Assembly: GCF_014206875.1 (NCBI RefSeq)
Contig: NZ_JACIJO010000002.1
Span: 744,001-808,000, forward strand
Direction of reading: 5' to 3'
Source: Algoriphagus iocasae
GTDB taxonomy: Bacteria > Bacteroidota > Bacteroidia > Cytophagales > Cyclobacteriaceae
Length of the DNA stretch: 64,000 bases
Shown: piece by piece, positions 54,046 to 63,631 of the stretch
Layout of the letters: every line of letters starts with the position of its first letter
Position numbering within the stretch: position 1 is the first letter of the stretch
Notes under the pieces: generated by a model
What the model was told of the DNA's origin: nothing
Databases searched by the model: none
Seen by the model: only the letters and a program-made list of their open reading frames with translations
Position numbers and translations under genes: made by a program

Positions 54046-56475
54046 ATGAAAACTACCAACTTACTTTTCTTGACCCTTTTCACCTACTTGTTAGGGATGA
54101 ATAATCTTGCTGCAAAGGACTTCAGCAAGATTTCAGGGAAAATTCTAGACCAAAATGGACAATCCGTACCTTATGCCAACGTGGCCTTGATCGCCGTAAA
54201 CGATGGACACTTGGTAGACGGAGCTGTTTCCGACGAAGATGGATTGTTTTTGATCGAATCTTCCAAAACCGAAAAAGTGAAACTTGTCATTTCATCCATT
54301 GGATTTAAATCATTCGAATCTGAAGCTTTCGATTTAAAGCCAGGAATGATCAAGGACATGGGTGAAATTCAAGTAATTGATGAAGCCACAGGTTTGGATG
54401 AGGTGACTGTTCAGTCTACTAGACCTGAAATCATCATTGAGCCTGATAAAACCATCGTCAACGTCGAAGGTACTGTTATGGCGGAAGGATCCACTGCATT
54501 GGATGTGATCGGAAGATCTCCGGGGATCTATGTCGACCAGGATGGGATCATAAATCTCAATGGCCGTACAGGTGCTGTGGTCATGATCAATGATCGTCAA
54601 ACTTACATGAGTGCTACTGATCTTGCTAATTTCCTACGAGCAATGCCAGCTGATAACATCAAGAGCATTGAGGTGATCAATAATCCATCTGCGAGATTTG
54701 ATGCGGAAGGTTCTGCTGGTGTGATTAATATCCGTCTGAAAAAGAATACAGTTGATGGCGTATTTGGGAATGTCCAGGCTGGTGGCCAGTATAACGGTTA
54801 TTGGGCTCCTATCGGAGGAGTCTCTCTCAACGTGAAAAAAGGAAAATGGTCTACTAATGCAGACTTGAATTATAACCACTACGCCAATTTGAATGAATTG
54901 GACATTGAAAGAAATTTCGATGTGGAAGGTGGAGTTTCCAACTTCATGCAAGAGTCAAGAATCAAACAAAGGAATAAAAACTTGTTCTTTAATGGTGCTG
55001 CCAATTATGAAATCAATGAAAACCACAACATTGGATTGAACTTACAAGCTTCTGATTTCAATAACACCACTACCAATCCTTCTTTGACGGCGATTACTAC
55101 TCCAGGCCAAGCGGATAATAATTACCTTGATTCCTACAATGATTCTCAAGGTGGAGGAAACCGTTTCTTTGGAAACCTTCACTATGGAGGAAATTTGGAT
55201 ACTTTGGGTACAAAGCTTACTTCCGATATCGACTTTACCAGAATGAATTCTGACAGCGAATCCTTGTTGAGCACTACCACTTGGACAGGGGAAGACCTTG
55301 CCAATGCAAGCAGAGGAAAATTGAATACTCTGAATGACATGTACTATAATATCTTCACTGCAAAAGTCGATTTCGTGAAGCCGCTATGGAAAGGTACTTT
55401 GGAAACTGGAGTGAAAGGATCTTGGGTAAAATCAGATAATAATCTGGATCTGACCTTATCTGTTGAAGATGGCCCATTTGAGCCTACAGGTAACAGTAAC
55501 CACTTTATTTACAATGAAAATGTATTGGCAGGTTATGTTTCCTACAAAGGGAAGTTTTCAGATAAAGTAAGTTATCAAGCAGGTCTAAGAGGTGAATATT
55601 CTGATATAGAAGGAAACTCTGTGACATTGGATCAAATCAATACTCAGGAATATTTCAACCTCTTCCCAAGTGCATTCGTTCAGCATAAAATTTCTGACAA
55701 TTATCAGATTGTGTATAACGCGAACAGACGAATCACTAGACCAAATTATAGATTGTTGAATCCATTTGTGTATTACATCGATCCATTGACTTCGGAGAGA
55801 GGTAACCCTAATCTGAAGCCTCAATATTCCAATAATTTTGAAATGAATCATGTGATAAAGGGAAGCTACCAATTCACACTTGGATACAGTGAAACGACAG
55901 ATGCATTTATGCAGGTGTTTATCCAAGATGATGAAGAAAGAACGACGACTACCTACACTGATAATTTCGACAAAACCAGAAACGCGAACTTCAGAGCAAT
56001 GGTACCGGTTCAGATCCGCGAATGGTGGGGAACTTCGAATATGCTGCAAGTGAACTATAACCGTTTCAAGTCTCAGATCGGAGATGATTACCTAGACAAT
56101 TCACAGACCTCCTTTATGGTGAGATCTCAGCACAACATCAATTTGCCAAAGGGCTTTAAATTGGAAGTGGTAGGAATGTATCTAGGTCCACAGATCTGGG
56201 GTCAGGGAGAGCTGAAAGGTTTTGGCTGGGTTGATGCAGGAGTGACTAAGACGATCATGAAAGATAAGCTAACGATCGCTGTCAATGGTACTGATTTATT
56301 CAGAACTCAAGTGATCAGAGCAAAAGTTGATTTTGCGGATATTGATACTTCCTTCAGACAATATAGAAGTAACCAAGGAGTGAGATTTACACTTCGATAC
56401 AGATTTGCCAAAGGAGAAAGCTTCAGGGTAAATAAGAGTACAGGAAGCTCCGAAGAAAGAGATAGATTGAATTAA
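54046..56475 (+). CDS. TonB-dependent outer membrane receptor with N-terminal carboxypeptidase-regulatory domain
   Basis: The ATG at 54046 (MKTTNLLFLTLFTYLLGMNNLAAK) gives a signal peptide; the upstream ATG at 54013 is less likely. 809 residues. Residues about 27-110 are a carboxypeptidase-regulatory-like fold (ISGKILDQNGQSVPYANVAL, EDGLFLIES). A plug-like domain follows (GLDEVTVQSTRP with a TonB-box-like element, ALDVIGRSPGIYVDQDGIIN, RAMPADNIKSIEVI, GSAGVINI). The barrel ends QGVRFTLRYRF and is followed by a charged tail of about 20 residues. It fits the Bacteroidota OMP_b-brl_3 receptor family; it is not a SusC (no partner SusD). Ligand unknown. Confidence 0.9.
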   Translation: MKTTNLLFLTLFTYLLGMNNLAAKDFSKISGKILDQNGQSVPYANVALIAVNDGHLVDGAVSDEDGLFLIESSKTEKVKLVISSIGFKSFESEAFDLKPGMIKDMGEIQVIDEATGLDEVTVQSTRPEIIIEPDKTIVNVEGTVMAEGSTALDVIGRSPGIYVDQDGIINLNGRTGAVVMINDRQTYMSATDLANFLRAMPADNIKSIEVINNPSARFDAEGSAGVINIRLKKNTVDGVFGNVQAGGQYNGYWAPIGGVSLNVKKGKWSTNADLNYNHYANLNELDIERNFDVEGGVSNFMQESRIKQRNKNLFFNGAANYEINENHNIGLNLQASDFNNTTTNPSLTAITTPGQADNNYLDSYNDSQGGGNRFFGNLHYGGNLDTLGTKLTSDIDFTRMNSDSESLLSTTTWTGEDLANASRGKLNTLNDMYYNIFTAKVDFVKPLWKGTLETGVKGSWVKSDNNLDLTLSVEDGPFEPTGNSNHFIYNENVLAGYVSYKGKFSDKVSYQAGLRGEYSDIEGNSVTLDQINTQEYFNLFPSAFVQHKISDNYQIVYNANRRITRPNYRLLNPFVYYIDPLTSERGNPNLKPQYSNNFEMNHVIKGSYQFTLGYSETTDAFMQVFIQDDEERTTTTYTDNFDKTRNANFRAMVPVQIREWWGTSNMLQVNYNRFKSQIGDDYLDNSQTSFMVRSQHNINLPKGFKLEVVGMYLGPQIWGQGELKGFGWVDAGVTKTIMKDKLTIAVNGTDLFRTQVIRAKVDFADIDTSFRQYRSNQGVRFTLRYRFAKGESFRVNKSTGSSEERDRLN

Positions 56476-56481
56476 TAAATA

Positions 56482-56508
56482 AAAACCTCCCAAATTTTGG
56501 GAGGTTTT
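56482..56508. terminator. Bidirectional terminator
   Basis: AAAACCTCCC / GGGAGGTTTT arms with loop AAATTTT; A and T tracts on both sides serve the receptor gene and the convergent lipoprotein gene. Confidence 0.92.
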
Positions 56509-56514
56509 TTGTTT

Positions 56515-57675
56515 TTATTCGATAGAAACTTGGTACAGTTTGACAAAATCTTCTTCAACGTCGGGATTTGCTTTTCCAAAAAACCATAAGTCACCTTCCC
56601 TGCTTACAAAAATGTTATCGAATTCTTGGGGAGATTCTAGATCTGCCAATTGGTTACCGTCTAGGTCTAAAATGAGGTAATGAGTTTTATATTTTTTGGA
56701 AACCCGCTCATTGAAAGCATTCCAATCTTCCTCTGTTTTGTTTTCTTTTTGCAGCTGAACATCTTGTTCATCATAGCCTGAGACATAGGAGATGACCAAT
56801 TTATCCTGGACCTTGGCCATTTTCAAGATATTCCCAAAGCTTGGATCATAGGAGATCGCATTTGGATCAGCTTTTTTGGGATCTTCTCCTGGATTTAGTT
56901 TGTAGTCTTTAAGAGCTAAAGGAATTCTGGAAATTCTCTCATAGGGAGGATCGTTTTTGTAAATGTTTAAAAATGGATCTGTTCCATTGATCACATACAA
57001 TTTATCATCAATCACCTCATACTTCGGAGATAAAGTGGTTGGTTCATGAGACATATTATTTTGGAAAATACTCTCCTCCTCCAAATTTAGGAATCTTTCA
57101 AATTTTCCTGTTGCGGTGTCAACCCAGACCAATTGTAGAAAGGTGTCATAAAATTCAGGTTGAGTTTTATTAAACTCAGTTCTGGGGACTACGCCAGCCA
57201 AAAGGATTTTATCATCAACAAACTGGATCTCCTGGATAGCATCAAATCTTCCGGAAAAAGGTTGAATATCGTCCTTCGGTATTTTTTTGCTATTCAATAG
57301 ATTCCCTTCCTGATCGTATTCAAATAAACCCTGGGCAGAAACAATCTGAATTGATCCATTCTCTTTAAACTTACCAGCTGCCATGGGGAAAAACCCAAAA
57401 CCATCTGGAGCGTCTCTACCTTTGCTGAATTCACTGACCACATTTCCATCAAAATCTGCGATTACAAATTTCATGGCCTGTGTATCAAAAAATAAGATTC
57501 TTTGAATAGAGGGTTTGACATCCATGAGTTTTGGAAGACCGATGTAACTCACCTTGATGGAATCCTTTTTTATAAACTCAATGGATTCATTTTCTTTGTT
57601 GTTTTCTTTATCGACAGATTGAGAACAAGAAAAAACGAATAAAGCGAGGACTAAAAATAAGTTGGTTTTTTTCAT
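56515..57675 (-). CDS. Lipoprotein of unknown function with beta-propeller-like repeats
   Basis: 386 residues. Lipobox Cys-17 (VFSC). The mature part is made of repeated strand modules (ILFFDTQAMKFVIADFDGNV, IQIVSAQGLFEYDQEGNLL, ILLAGVVPRTEF, LQLVWVDTATGKF, LYVINGTDPFLNIY, YLILDLDGNQLADLESP, DLWFFGKA), which suggests a six- or seven-bladed propeller facing the periplasm or cell surface. Similar orphan lipoproteins (DUF4221 or 6-bladed propeller) are common in this group, but I cannot confirm a family. It faces away from the TatD gene with a 54-base gap. Confidence 0.65.
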   Translation of the reverse strand: MKKTNLFLVLALFVFSCSQSVDKENNKENESIEFIKKDSIKVSYIGLPKLMDVKPSIQRILFFDTQAMKFVIADFDGNVVSEFSKGRDAPDGFGFFPMAAGKFKENGSIQIVSAQGLFEYDQEGNLLNSKKIPKDDIQPFSGRFDAIQEIQFVDDKILLAGVVPRTEFNKTQPEFYDTFLQLVWVDTATGKFERFLNLEEESIFQNNMSHEPTTLSPKYEVIDDKLYVINGTDPFLNIYKNDPPYERISRIPLALKDYKLNPGEDPKKADPNAISYDPSFGNILKMAKVQDKLVISYVSGYDEQDVQLQKENKTEEDWNAFNERVSKKYKTHYLILDLDGNQLADLESPQEFDNIFVSREGDLWFFGKANPDVEEDFVKLYQVSIE

Positions 57676-57729
57676 AATAGGTAAAGTTTAAATCATAATT
57701 TATATCATTTAGTTTAACTTAAAAACTTA

Positions 57730-58380
57730 ATGAACCTATTAGATATTCATACCCATTCTTCAACTAATGAATTTGCAATTTTTAACATTGAGCTAGAGCG
57801 GCCTAAAGAATCTACCAGTTTTTTTTCTACAGGCCTGCATCCATGGAACCTTCAAGAAAACTGGGAAGATAACTTTGACAAAGTGAAGGCTTTTGCCAAA
57901 GATGAAAAATGCATGGCCATCGGGGAGGCGGGTTTTGATAGAATTTGGGGGCCGGATAAAGAAGTTCAGAAAAAAGCTTTTTCTGCACAAGCCAAGCTGG
58001 CTTTCGAATTGGAGATTCCGCTGATTTTACACTTGGTCAAATCCCATGATTTATTGCTTGAGTATTTAAAAAATGAGACAGAAATCCCTTCGATCATTTG
58101 TCATGGTTTCAATCTCAAGCCACATCTAGGAGAGCAACTTTTGCCATTTCCGGTTTCTTTCTCCTTTGGAAAGGCTTTGAAGCAGAAAGATTCAAATGCT
58201 GTTTCCTGGCTCAAAAAATGTCCAGAGGATCGTTATTTTTTTGAAACGGATGATTCTGATGAGACTATTGATTCCATTTTTAATGCGGCTTCAGTAATTT
58301 TGGGCCGTTCTGTGGAGGAGCTTTCCGAGCAGGTACTATCAAATTGGAATAGGATTTCAAAAAGGAAAATTTATGAGTGA
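57730..58380 (+). CDS. TatD family metal-dependent hydrolase
   Basis: 216 residues. TIM-barrel motifs of TatD enzymes: LLDIHTHSS (metal His pair), STGLHPWNL, IGEAGFD, LILHLVKSHDLLLEYL, IICHGFNLKP and the late FFETDDSDE (metal Asp). Family members are metal-dependent 3'-5' deoxyribonucleases or related hydrolases. The product is shorter than many relatives (216 versus about 260). It overlaps the TcdA-like gene by eight bases, so they are co-translated. Confidence 0.87.
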   Translation: MNLLDIHTHSSTNEFAIFNIELERPKESTSFFSTGLHPWNLQENWEDNFDKVKAFAKDEKCMAIGEAGFDRIWGPDKEVQKKAFSAQAKLAFELEIPLILHLVKSHDLLLEYLKNETEIPSIICHGFNLKPHLGEQLLPFPVSFSFGKALKQKDSNAVSWLKKCPEDRYFFETDDSDETIDSIFNAASVILGRSVEELSEQVLSNWNRISKRKIYE

Positions 58381-59098
58381 GTTTGCCTGGCTTAGCCGGA
58401 CCGAACTGATAACCGGCCGCGGTGGGCTGGAGAAATTGGCAAAAAAGCATGTACTGGTCGTGGGTTTAGGAGGAGTAGGATCTTTTGCAGCAGAATTTAT
58501 CTGTAGAGCTGGGATCGGTGAGATGACAATTATAGATGGGGATATTGTCGACATCACTAATTGTAACAGACAATTACCCGCGACTCAGAAAAATGTGGGA
58601 GAATCCAAAGCTACCTGGATGCAAGAGCGATTGACTTCCATCAATCCATCATTAAAGATCCATACAATCAAGGAATTTTTGGGACCAGCAGAAATGACTC
58701 AGCTTTTGGAATCAAATCATTTCGATTATGTCGTGGATTGCATTGATAGCTTTACCCCAAAACTCCATTTAATAGATGGTGCCTATAACAGAGGGTTCCC
58801 TTTGGTCAGTTCAATGGGTGCGGGAGGAAAAGTTGATCCTACACAGGTCAAGGTGGTGGACATTGCCGATACTTATGCTTGCAAACTGGCGAAAATGGTC
58901 AGAAAAAGATTGAAGAAGAAAAACATCAAAACCGGTTTCAAGGCGGTTTTTTCCTCCGAAATAATGATCAAAGAAAGTATGATGATGACCGATGGCAGTA
59001 ACTATAAGAAATCTGCCTACGGTACGATGTCATTTCTTCCAGCAGCATTTGGCTGTGCCTGTGCTGCTACGGTAGTCAATGACCTCTTGGCCTCCTGA
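58373..59098 (+). CDS. tcdA: tRNA threonylcarbamoyladenosine dehydratase (TcdA-like, E1-fold)
   Basis: 241 residues. ATP-binding E1 motifs: VVGLGGVGSFAAEFICRAGI, IIDGDIVDITNCNRQLPA, DCIDSFTPKLHLI, SMGAGGKVDPTQVKV, and a late zone DTYACKLAKMVRKRLKKKNI. The NRQLPA element distinguishes TcdA/CsdL from MoeB/ThiF, which have NxxRQ... followed by ubiquitin-like carrier contacts. It cyclises t6A at tRNA position 37 in the presence of ATP. Start overlaps the TatD stop; stop abuts the convergent MaoC gene (one-base step). Confidence 0.92.
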   Translation: MSEFAWLSRTELITGRGGLEKLAKKHVLVVGLGGVGSFAAEFICRAGIGEMTIIDGDIVDITNCNRQLPATQKNVGESKATWMQERLTSINPSLKIHTIKEFLGPAEMTQLLESNHFDYVVDCIDSFTPKLHLIDGAYNRGFPLVSSMGAGGKVDPTQVKVVDIADTYACKLAKMVRKRLKKKNIKTGFKAVFSSEIMIKESMMMTDGSNYKKSAYGTMSFLPAAFGCACAATVVNDLLAS

Positions 59099-59563
59099 TT
59101 ATTTGAAATGGTAAAGGAATACTAAAACACCGGTGAAAGCCGGTTTTTTCTGGTCTTTGATCTCAAGCTTTACTGAGACTTCAGCTTTAACAGTTCCTCG
59201 TAGGTTTACGACAGATTTTAATGTGGCAGCTAGCCTTACCTGATCCGTAACCAAAACCGGATGTGCAAAACGGAAATTTTCGATTCCGTAATTGATCATC
59301 ATTTTGAGGTTATTTACTTTGAGGATTTGCTCCCAAAGATGAGGGACGATACTCAGAGTCAGATAGCCGTGGGCGATGGTATTTCCAAAAGCGCCTTGAG
59401 ATTTGGCTCGCTCTGGGTCAGTATGAATCCACTGGTGGTCATAAGTGGCATCAGCGAATAAATTAATCTGTTTTTGGGTGATTTGAAAGTAATCTGAAGT
59501 CCCTAATTCTTTGCCGCTGTACTTTTCAAAATCCTCAAAACTTCCAATTTCAATTGCGCTCAT
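59099..59563 (-). CDS. MaoC family dehydratase ((R)-enoyl-CoA hydratase-like)
   Basis: 154 residues, hot-dog fold. The catalytic signature is ATYDHQWIHTDPERAKSQGA followed by NTIAHGYLTLSIVP, with the conserved Asp and His. Relatives hydrate enoyl-CoA to (R)-3-hydroxyacyl-CoA (PhaJ) or act as NodN-like dehydratases. No PHA or beta-oxidation gene is next to it. It is convergent with the TcdA gene, the stop codons touching. Confidence 0.93.
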   Translation of the reverse strand: MSAIEIGSFEDFEKYSGKELGTSDYFQITQKQINLFADATYDHQWIHTDPERAKSQGAFGNTIAHGYLTLSIVPHLWEQILKVNNLKMMINYGIENFRFAHPVLVTDQVRLAATLKSVVNLRGTVKAEVSVKLEIKDQKKPAFTGVLVFLYHFK

Positions 59564-59764
59564 TCCTGATATTTTTTGTAAAAAATCAAAATAGGGAACT
59601 TTTGACGGGAATTACAAGGAGAATTACCCAAAACACAGTGCAACTATTTGAGTGTTAAATTCAAAAAAAGACCTGTATTTTCCCCTAAATTTTTTTATCT
59701 AATTATTGATTAGTTTGTTTTAACTTTTTTCATAATTTCAGCACAGTTATCCCCAATAATTTGC

Positions 59765-61615
59765 ATGATAAGAACGTTACTCGGAGTTCTGTATATTTTC
59801 AGTTTTATACTCAACTCCACCTATGCTTCCAATAAGGATTCTGTTGATATTTATTCAGAGCTTTCCGAGAATCAGACTATTTCCATTTCCAAAGACTATG
59901 AGGTAACTTATCTTATAGAGAAAAATTTTACCATTTTTTCAGTCGAGGGACTAGATCATGCCTACACTTCACTTTTTTATGATCGATTAAATGAGATTGA
60001 AAATTTTGAATTAGAAGTTAAAGACCCGAGAACAGGCAAAACACTTCAAAAAGCAAAACTCAGAGACATGAGTGATGCCGCGATCTATTCTAACTCTACT
60101 GTTTTTGATGATAATAGGCGGAAATATTATGAAGTCAAAAGTGGCGTCTTTCCGATTGAAGTTAAGATCATTACACAGACAAAATCAAAAACGAATTTTT
60201 TTCTACCGACCTGGATCCCTGTTCATCGATACAATCAAAAAATCAAGAATTCAGTATTGACTGTCACCTATCCAAAAGGAATGGGATTAAGGTTTAAAGA
60301 ATTGAACCTTCTTGGAAACAGGGAGGAAAAAGAAGAGAATGGGTTAGTTTCTATGATTTGGAAAGAAAGTGATCTCCCTATTCAGGAACCGGATTTAGAT
60401 GAGGATGATGATCATAGATTGTTATTGGCACCCGTAAAGTTTGGTCTGGAAGATTATGCAGGAGAAATGAATGATTGGTCAGGTCTGGCAGATTGGCTTT
60501 ATAAATTGAATGAAGGTCGTGATAAACTACCGGAAAATCTTAGGTTGAAAATCCATGAATTGACGGTTCATTTGGAAACTCCTTATGAAAAAATAGAAGT
60601 GTTGTATTCTTACTTGCAGGAAAACTTCAGATATGTAAGTATACAGCTTGGTATTGGTGGATGGCAGACCATGAGCTCTGATGAAGTGGCGAAATACGCT
60701 TATGGAGATTGCAAGGGCCTTTCGAATATCATGAGAGCCATGCTTACTGAAGTGGGAATTGAATCCAATTATACCTTGGTTCTTGCAGGTGAGGGAGAAG
60801 ACGATATTGAAGTTGATTTTCCTTCGAACCAGTTCAACCATGTTATTTTGCAGGTCCCTACAGATTCAGATCCGATTTGGCTAGAGTGTACCTCTAATAT
60901 GTTACCAGCTGGTTATTTAGGTTCGTTTACTAAAAACAGACATGTTCTTGTTACAAAAAATGGAGGAGGCTACCTGACTAAAACACCTACTTACGATCAT
61001 CCTACTTGGAACAAAACGACCTCTTCCACCTCAATTGAAATCGATGCAAGAGGGGATGCATTTATTGAAACAGATTTACAGTTTGAAGGCAATTTTGCTG
61101 AGGATTTGATGTATGTGAAAAATCGGCTTGATGACCGAAAACAAAAAGATTTTTTCAATCGAAACTCTCCAGTTTCAGGATTGATTATCAGTGAATTGAC
61201 TATCGATTTGGAAAATCAGGACTCTGTGCCTTTAGCAAAAACAAGCTATAAAGGTGTGATCCAAAAATTCACCCAAAGTACTTCTAAAAGGATCATTCTG
61301 AAATCTTTTATGGGACCGATTCAAAAAGACATGTTGTCCAGTAATCGCTTAGTTAAGACAGATTCTTTTAAGATTGATTTAGGTAGTAGTTTATCTCCCG
61401 AAACTAGTTTGGACCCTTTGATTTATGAAGAAGAGGGAAATAAAATCCTAATTGAGAGTAGGCTTGATGGAAATAATTTGACCATCAAAAGGGAAATTGA
61501 TCTGACTTTTTCATCAGATCTGGAGGAGGAGGAAAAGGCTGAATTGATCAAAAAAATCAATTCAAAAGCCGTCAAAAGTTACATTTTTTTAAAACCCGAA
61601 ATCCCAACTAATTAA
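59765..61615 (+). CDS. DUF3857 protein with active transglutaminase-like domain
   Basis: 616 residues, signal peptide ending STYA. The N-terminal half is a DUF3857 beta-rich domain (SISKDYEVTYLIEKNFTIFS, WIPVHRYNQKIKNSVLTVTY). A transglutaminase-core follows: ENFRYVSIQLGIGG, then YAYGDCKGLSNIMRAML with catalytic Cys-316, FNHVILQV with His-359, and WLECTSNMLPAGYLG with Glu-374 in the place of the usual Asp. The C-terminal part continues as a beta-rich domain. Predicted periplasmic; reaction (protease, transglutaminase or other) unknown. First of three tandem paralogs. Confidence 0.88.
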   Translation: MIRTLLGVLYIFSFILNSTYASNKDSVDIYSELSENQTISISKDYEVTYLIEKNFTIFSVEGLDHAYTSLFYDRLNEIENFELEVKDPRTGKTLQKAKLRDMSDAAIYSNSTVFDDNRRKYYEVKSGVFPIEVKIITQTKSKTNFFLPTWIPVHRYNQKIKNSVLTVTYPKGMGLRFKELNLLGNREEKEENGLVSMIWKESDLPIQEPDLDEDDDHRLLLAPVKFGLEDYAGEMNDWSGLADWLYKLNEGRDKLPENLRLKIHELTVHLETPYEKIEVLYSYLQENFRYVSIQLGIGGWQTMSSDEVAKYAYGDCKGLSNIMRAMLTEVGIESNYTLVLAGEGEDDIEVDFPSNQFNHVILQVPTDSDPIWLECTSNMLPAGYLGSFTKNRHVLVTKNGGGYLTKTPTYDHPTWNKTTSSTSIEIDARGDAFIETDLQFEGNFAEDLMYVKNRLDDRKQKDFFNRNSPVSGLIISELTIDLENQDSVPLAKTSYKGVIQKFTQSTSKRIILKSFMGPIQKDMLSSNRLVKTDSFKIDLGSSLSPETSLDPLIYEEEGNKILIESRLDGNNLTIKREIDLTFSSDLEEEEKAELIKKINSKAVKSYIFLKPEIPTN

Positions 61616-61705
61616 TATAAAGCGAGCAGACTGAAGGGTTTGGAATGTTATATCACTTTTCGTCAGTTTGAATCAATACAAGCAATAAAAACTAAAAACC
61701 ATCAT

Positions 61706-63631
61706 ATGAAAAAAGTGTTTACAATTATTTTTCTCTTTTTCACATCGGTAACCTTCGCTCAGAACGTCAAAATGGGGAAGTTCTCAGAAGAGGAGATCGC
61801 AATCAAGCAGGTTTCTTATGAACCAGATGCAGGCGCTGTAGTTTTGTGGGAAGAAGGCGAATCGCAGTTTTTTTCAGACTTGTTAGAAACTACATACTTA
61901 TTCCGAGTTAAGATTCTGACTGATGCAGGAAAAGAGCATGCTGATGTCCGTGTGAGATATTATTTGGGAGATAATAAAACAGAGAATATATCCTCTGTAA
62001 AAGCACAAATCACCAATTTCAACGGAGACGATGCTGAGACAATCAAATTGGGCAAGGAGAATATTTTTGATGTAGACCTAGGAGACGGATTGCGAGAAAT
62101 GAGAATTACATTTCCCAATGTCCAGGTAGGTTCCATTTTGGAGTATACTTATAAAAAGGCCGATAAAAATCTGACGTTTTTGGATGGCTGGACATTCCAG
62201 AATTCGATACCTACTTTGGGCTCCCAATATCAGATCAAAATGATTCCAAATCTGGATTATAAAATGATCACTCAGGGTTATAATCTTATAAATAATGCTG
62301 AAATCTCTAATGAGTATGGGATGTATAAGTGGACTTTGAGGAATCTATTTTCCCTTAAAGAGGAGCCTTTTATGAAAAATTATAGGGACTATATTGAGAG
62401 AATTGAATTTCAGCTTTCACAATACCAGACTAATACCGATAACATGGGTCTGCAATGGAAAGACATGTTGAATACATGGGAACTGTTGGGTGATGAACTA
62501 ATTTCTACCTACCGGGAAAAAGGCTTTTATAGAAACAATCCAATTGAGAAAGAATTGATGGATACCGATATCAGTGGTAGTACCCAAATGGAAATAGCAG
62601 AGAAGGCTTATTATTATGTACGCGATAATTTTACTGCCGAAGGAGAGGATTTCATTTATGCAGATCAGCAGATAAACCAATTGCTTAAAACCAGAATCGG
62701 CAGCCCTCAGGAATTGAGTTTGCTATTGATGGGGATTTTAAAATCTCAAGGTATTTCCTGCGATCCGATTTTGATCGGAAGTAAAGGAAATGGTAGAACC
62801 AATATCGTCCCATTCCCATTTTTGACTCAGTTTGATGAGATTTTGCTCCGAACAGAACTTGATGGTAAAATCCAGTACCTTGATTTGTCCGATAAAGATG
62901 CGCCATTTGGCTATGTGGATTTAGATAAACATGTGCTAGCGGGATTGTACCTGGTACAAGGTAAAAGTGCAATCATTCCTCTTGAGTTCAAGCATAATAG
63001 TAACAAGGTTTTTTATAGTGAAGTAAATTTGGAAGGTTCTGATTTGGTCATGTCAAACACCTTGCGACATTATTATTACGAAGGTTTGGACTGGAATAAA
63101 TCTGTCTCCAGTTTGGAAAAACAAAAAGAGCCTTTGGAAAAATTGTTTTCACAAAACTCAGAAACAACAGTAATAAAGGATGTAGAAGTAGAAAACTCAT
63201 TAATAGAAAAGAACTATGTTTCGACGAATTTTAAAATTGTCTTAGAGTCCGCTGGAGATCAGGATATGATTGTTTTTAACCCAATAAAATATTCCTCTTT
63301 TTCAAAAAATCCATTCACACAGGAATATCGAATATTCCCGGTAGATTTTGAGTATGCATTTACTGAAACCAGCAATGTCAATATCAAAATACCAGAAGGA
63401 TATGAATTGGATGATTATCCAGAGGAAACAGTGATGACAATAGAAGGAAATTCGATTGTGTTTAGCTACAGTGCAAAACCAATGAATGGAGTTTTGGTAA
63501 TTGGAGCTAAAATGATGGTTAAAAATCCTTTGATTTCGGCGGCACAATATGCAGATCTAAAATACCTGATGGAATCAGTGGCCTCTAAATTAAATGAACC
63601 TGTGGTCCTAAAGAAAAAAGCCAATCCTTAA
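61706..63631 (+). CDS. DUF3857 protein with degenerate transglutaminase-like domain
   Basis: The ATG at 61706 gives MKKVFTIIFLFFTSVTFAQ as signal peptide; the frame to 61640 is unrelated. 641 residues. The layout equals the preceding paralog (DUF3857 part with WTFQNSIPTLGSQYQIKMIP, transglutaminase-like middle with YYYVRDNF, C-terminal beta part), but the core is altered. TRIGSPQELSLLLMGIL has Pro-334 where the Cys should be, and FDEILLRTEL has Glu-378 where the His should be; Asp-393 in YLDLSDKDAPFGY is kept. It should lack Cys-protease or transglutaminase activity and may bind or scaffold. The stop codon shares a base with the next ATG (TAATG). Confidence 0.88.
   Translation: MKKVFTIIFLFFTSVTFAQNVKMGKFSEEEIAIKQVSYEPDAGAVVLWEEGESQFFSDLLETTYLFRVKILTDAGKEHADVRVRYYLGDNKTENISSVKAQITNFNGDDAETIKLGKENIFDVDLGDGLREMRITFPNVQVGSILEYTYKKADKNLTFLDGWTFQNSIPTLGSQYQIKMIPNLDYKMITQGYNLINNAEISNEYGMYKWTLRNLFSLKEEPFMKNYRDYIERIEFQLSQYQTNTDNMGLQWKDMLNTWELLGDELISTYREKGFYRNNPIEKELMDTDISGSTQMEIAEKAYYYVRDNFTAEGEDFIYADQQINQLLKTRIGSPQELSLLLMGILKSQGISCDPILIGSKGNGRTNIVPFPFLTQFDEILLRTELDGKIQYLDLSDKDAPFGYVDLDKHVLAGLYLVQGKSAIIPLEFKHNSNKVFYSEVNLEGSDLVMSNTLRHYYYEGLDWNKSVSSLEKQKEPLEKLFSQNSETTVIKDVEVENSLIEKNYVSTNFKIVLESAGDQDMIVFNPIKYSSFSKNPFTQEYRIFPVDFEYAFTETSNVNIKIPEGYELDDYPEETVMTIEGNSIVFSYSAKPMNGVLVIGAKMMVKNPLISAAQYADLKYLMESVASKLNEPVVLKKKANP

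Noticed and set aside
61640..61705. Upstream start of the second DUF3857 gene
   Set aside because: The added 22 residues are polar and precede a perfect signal peptide at 61706.
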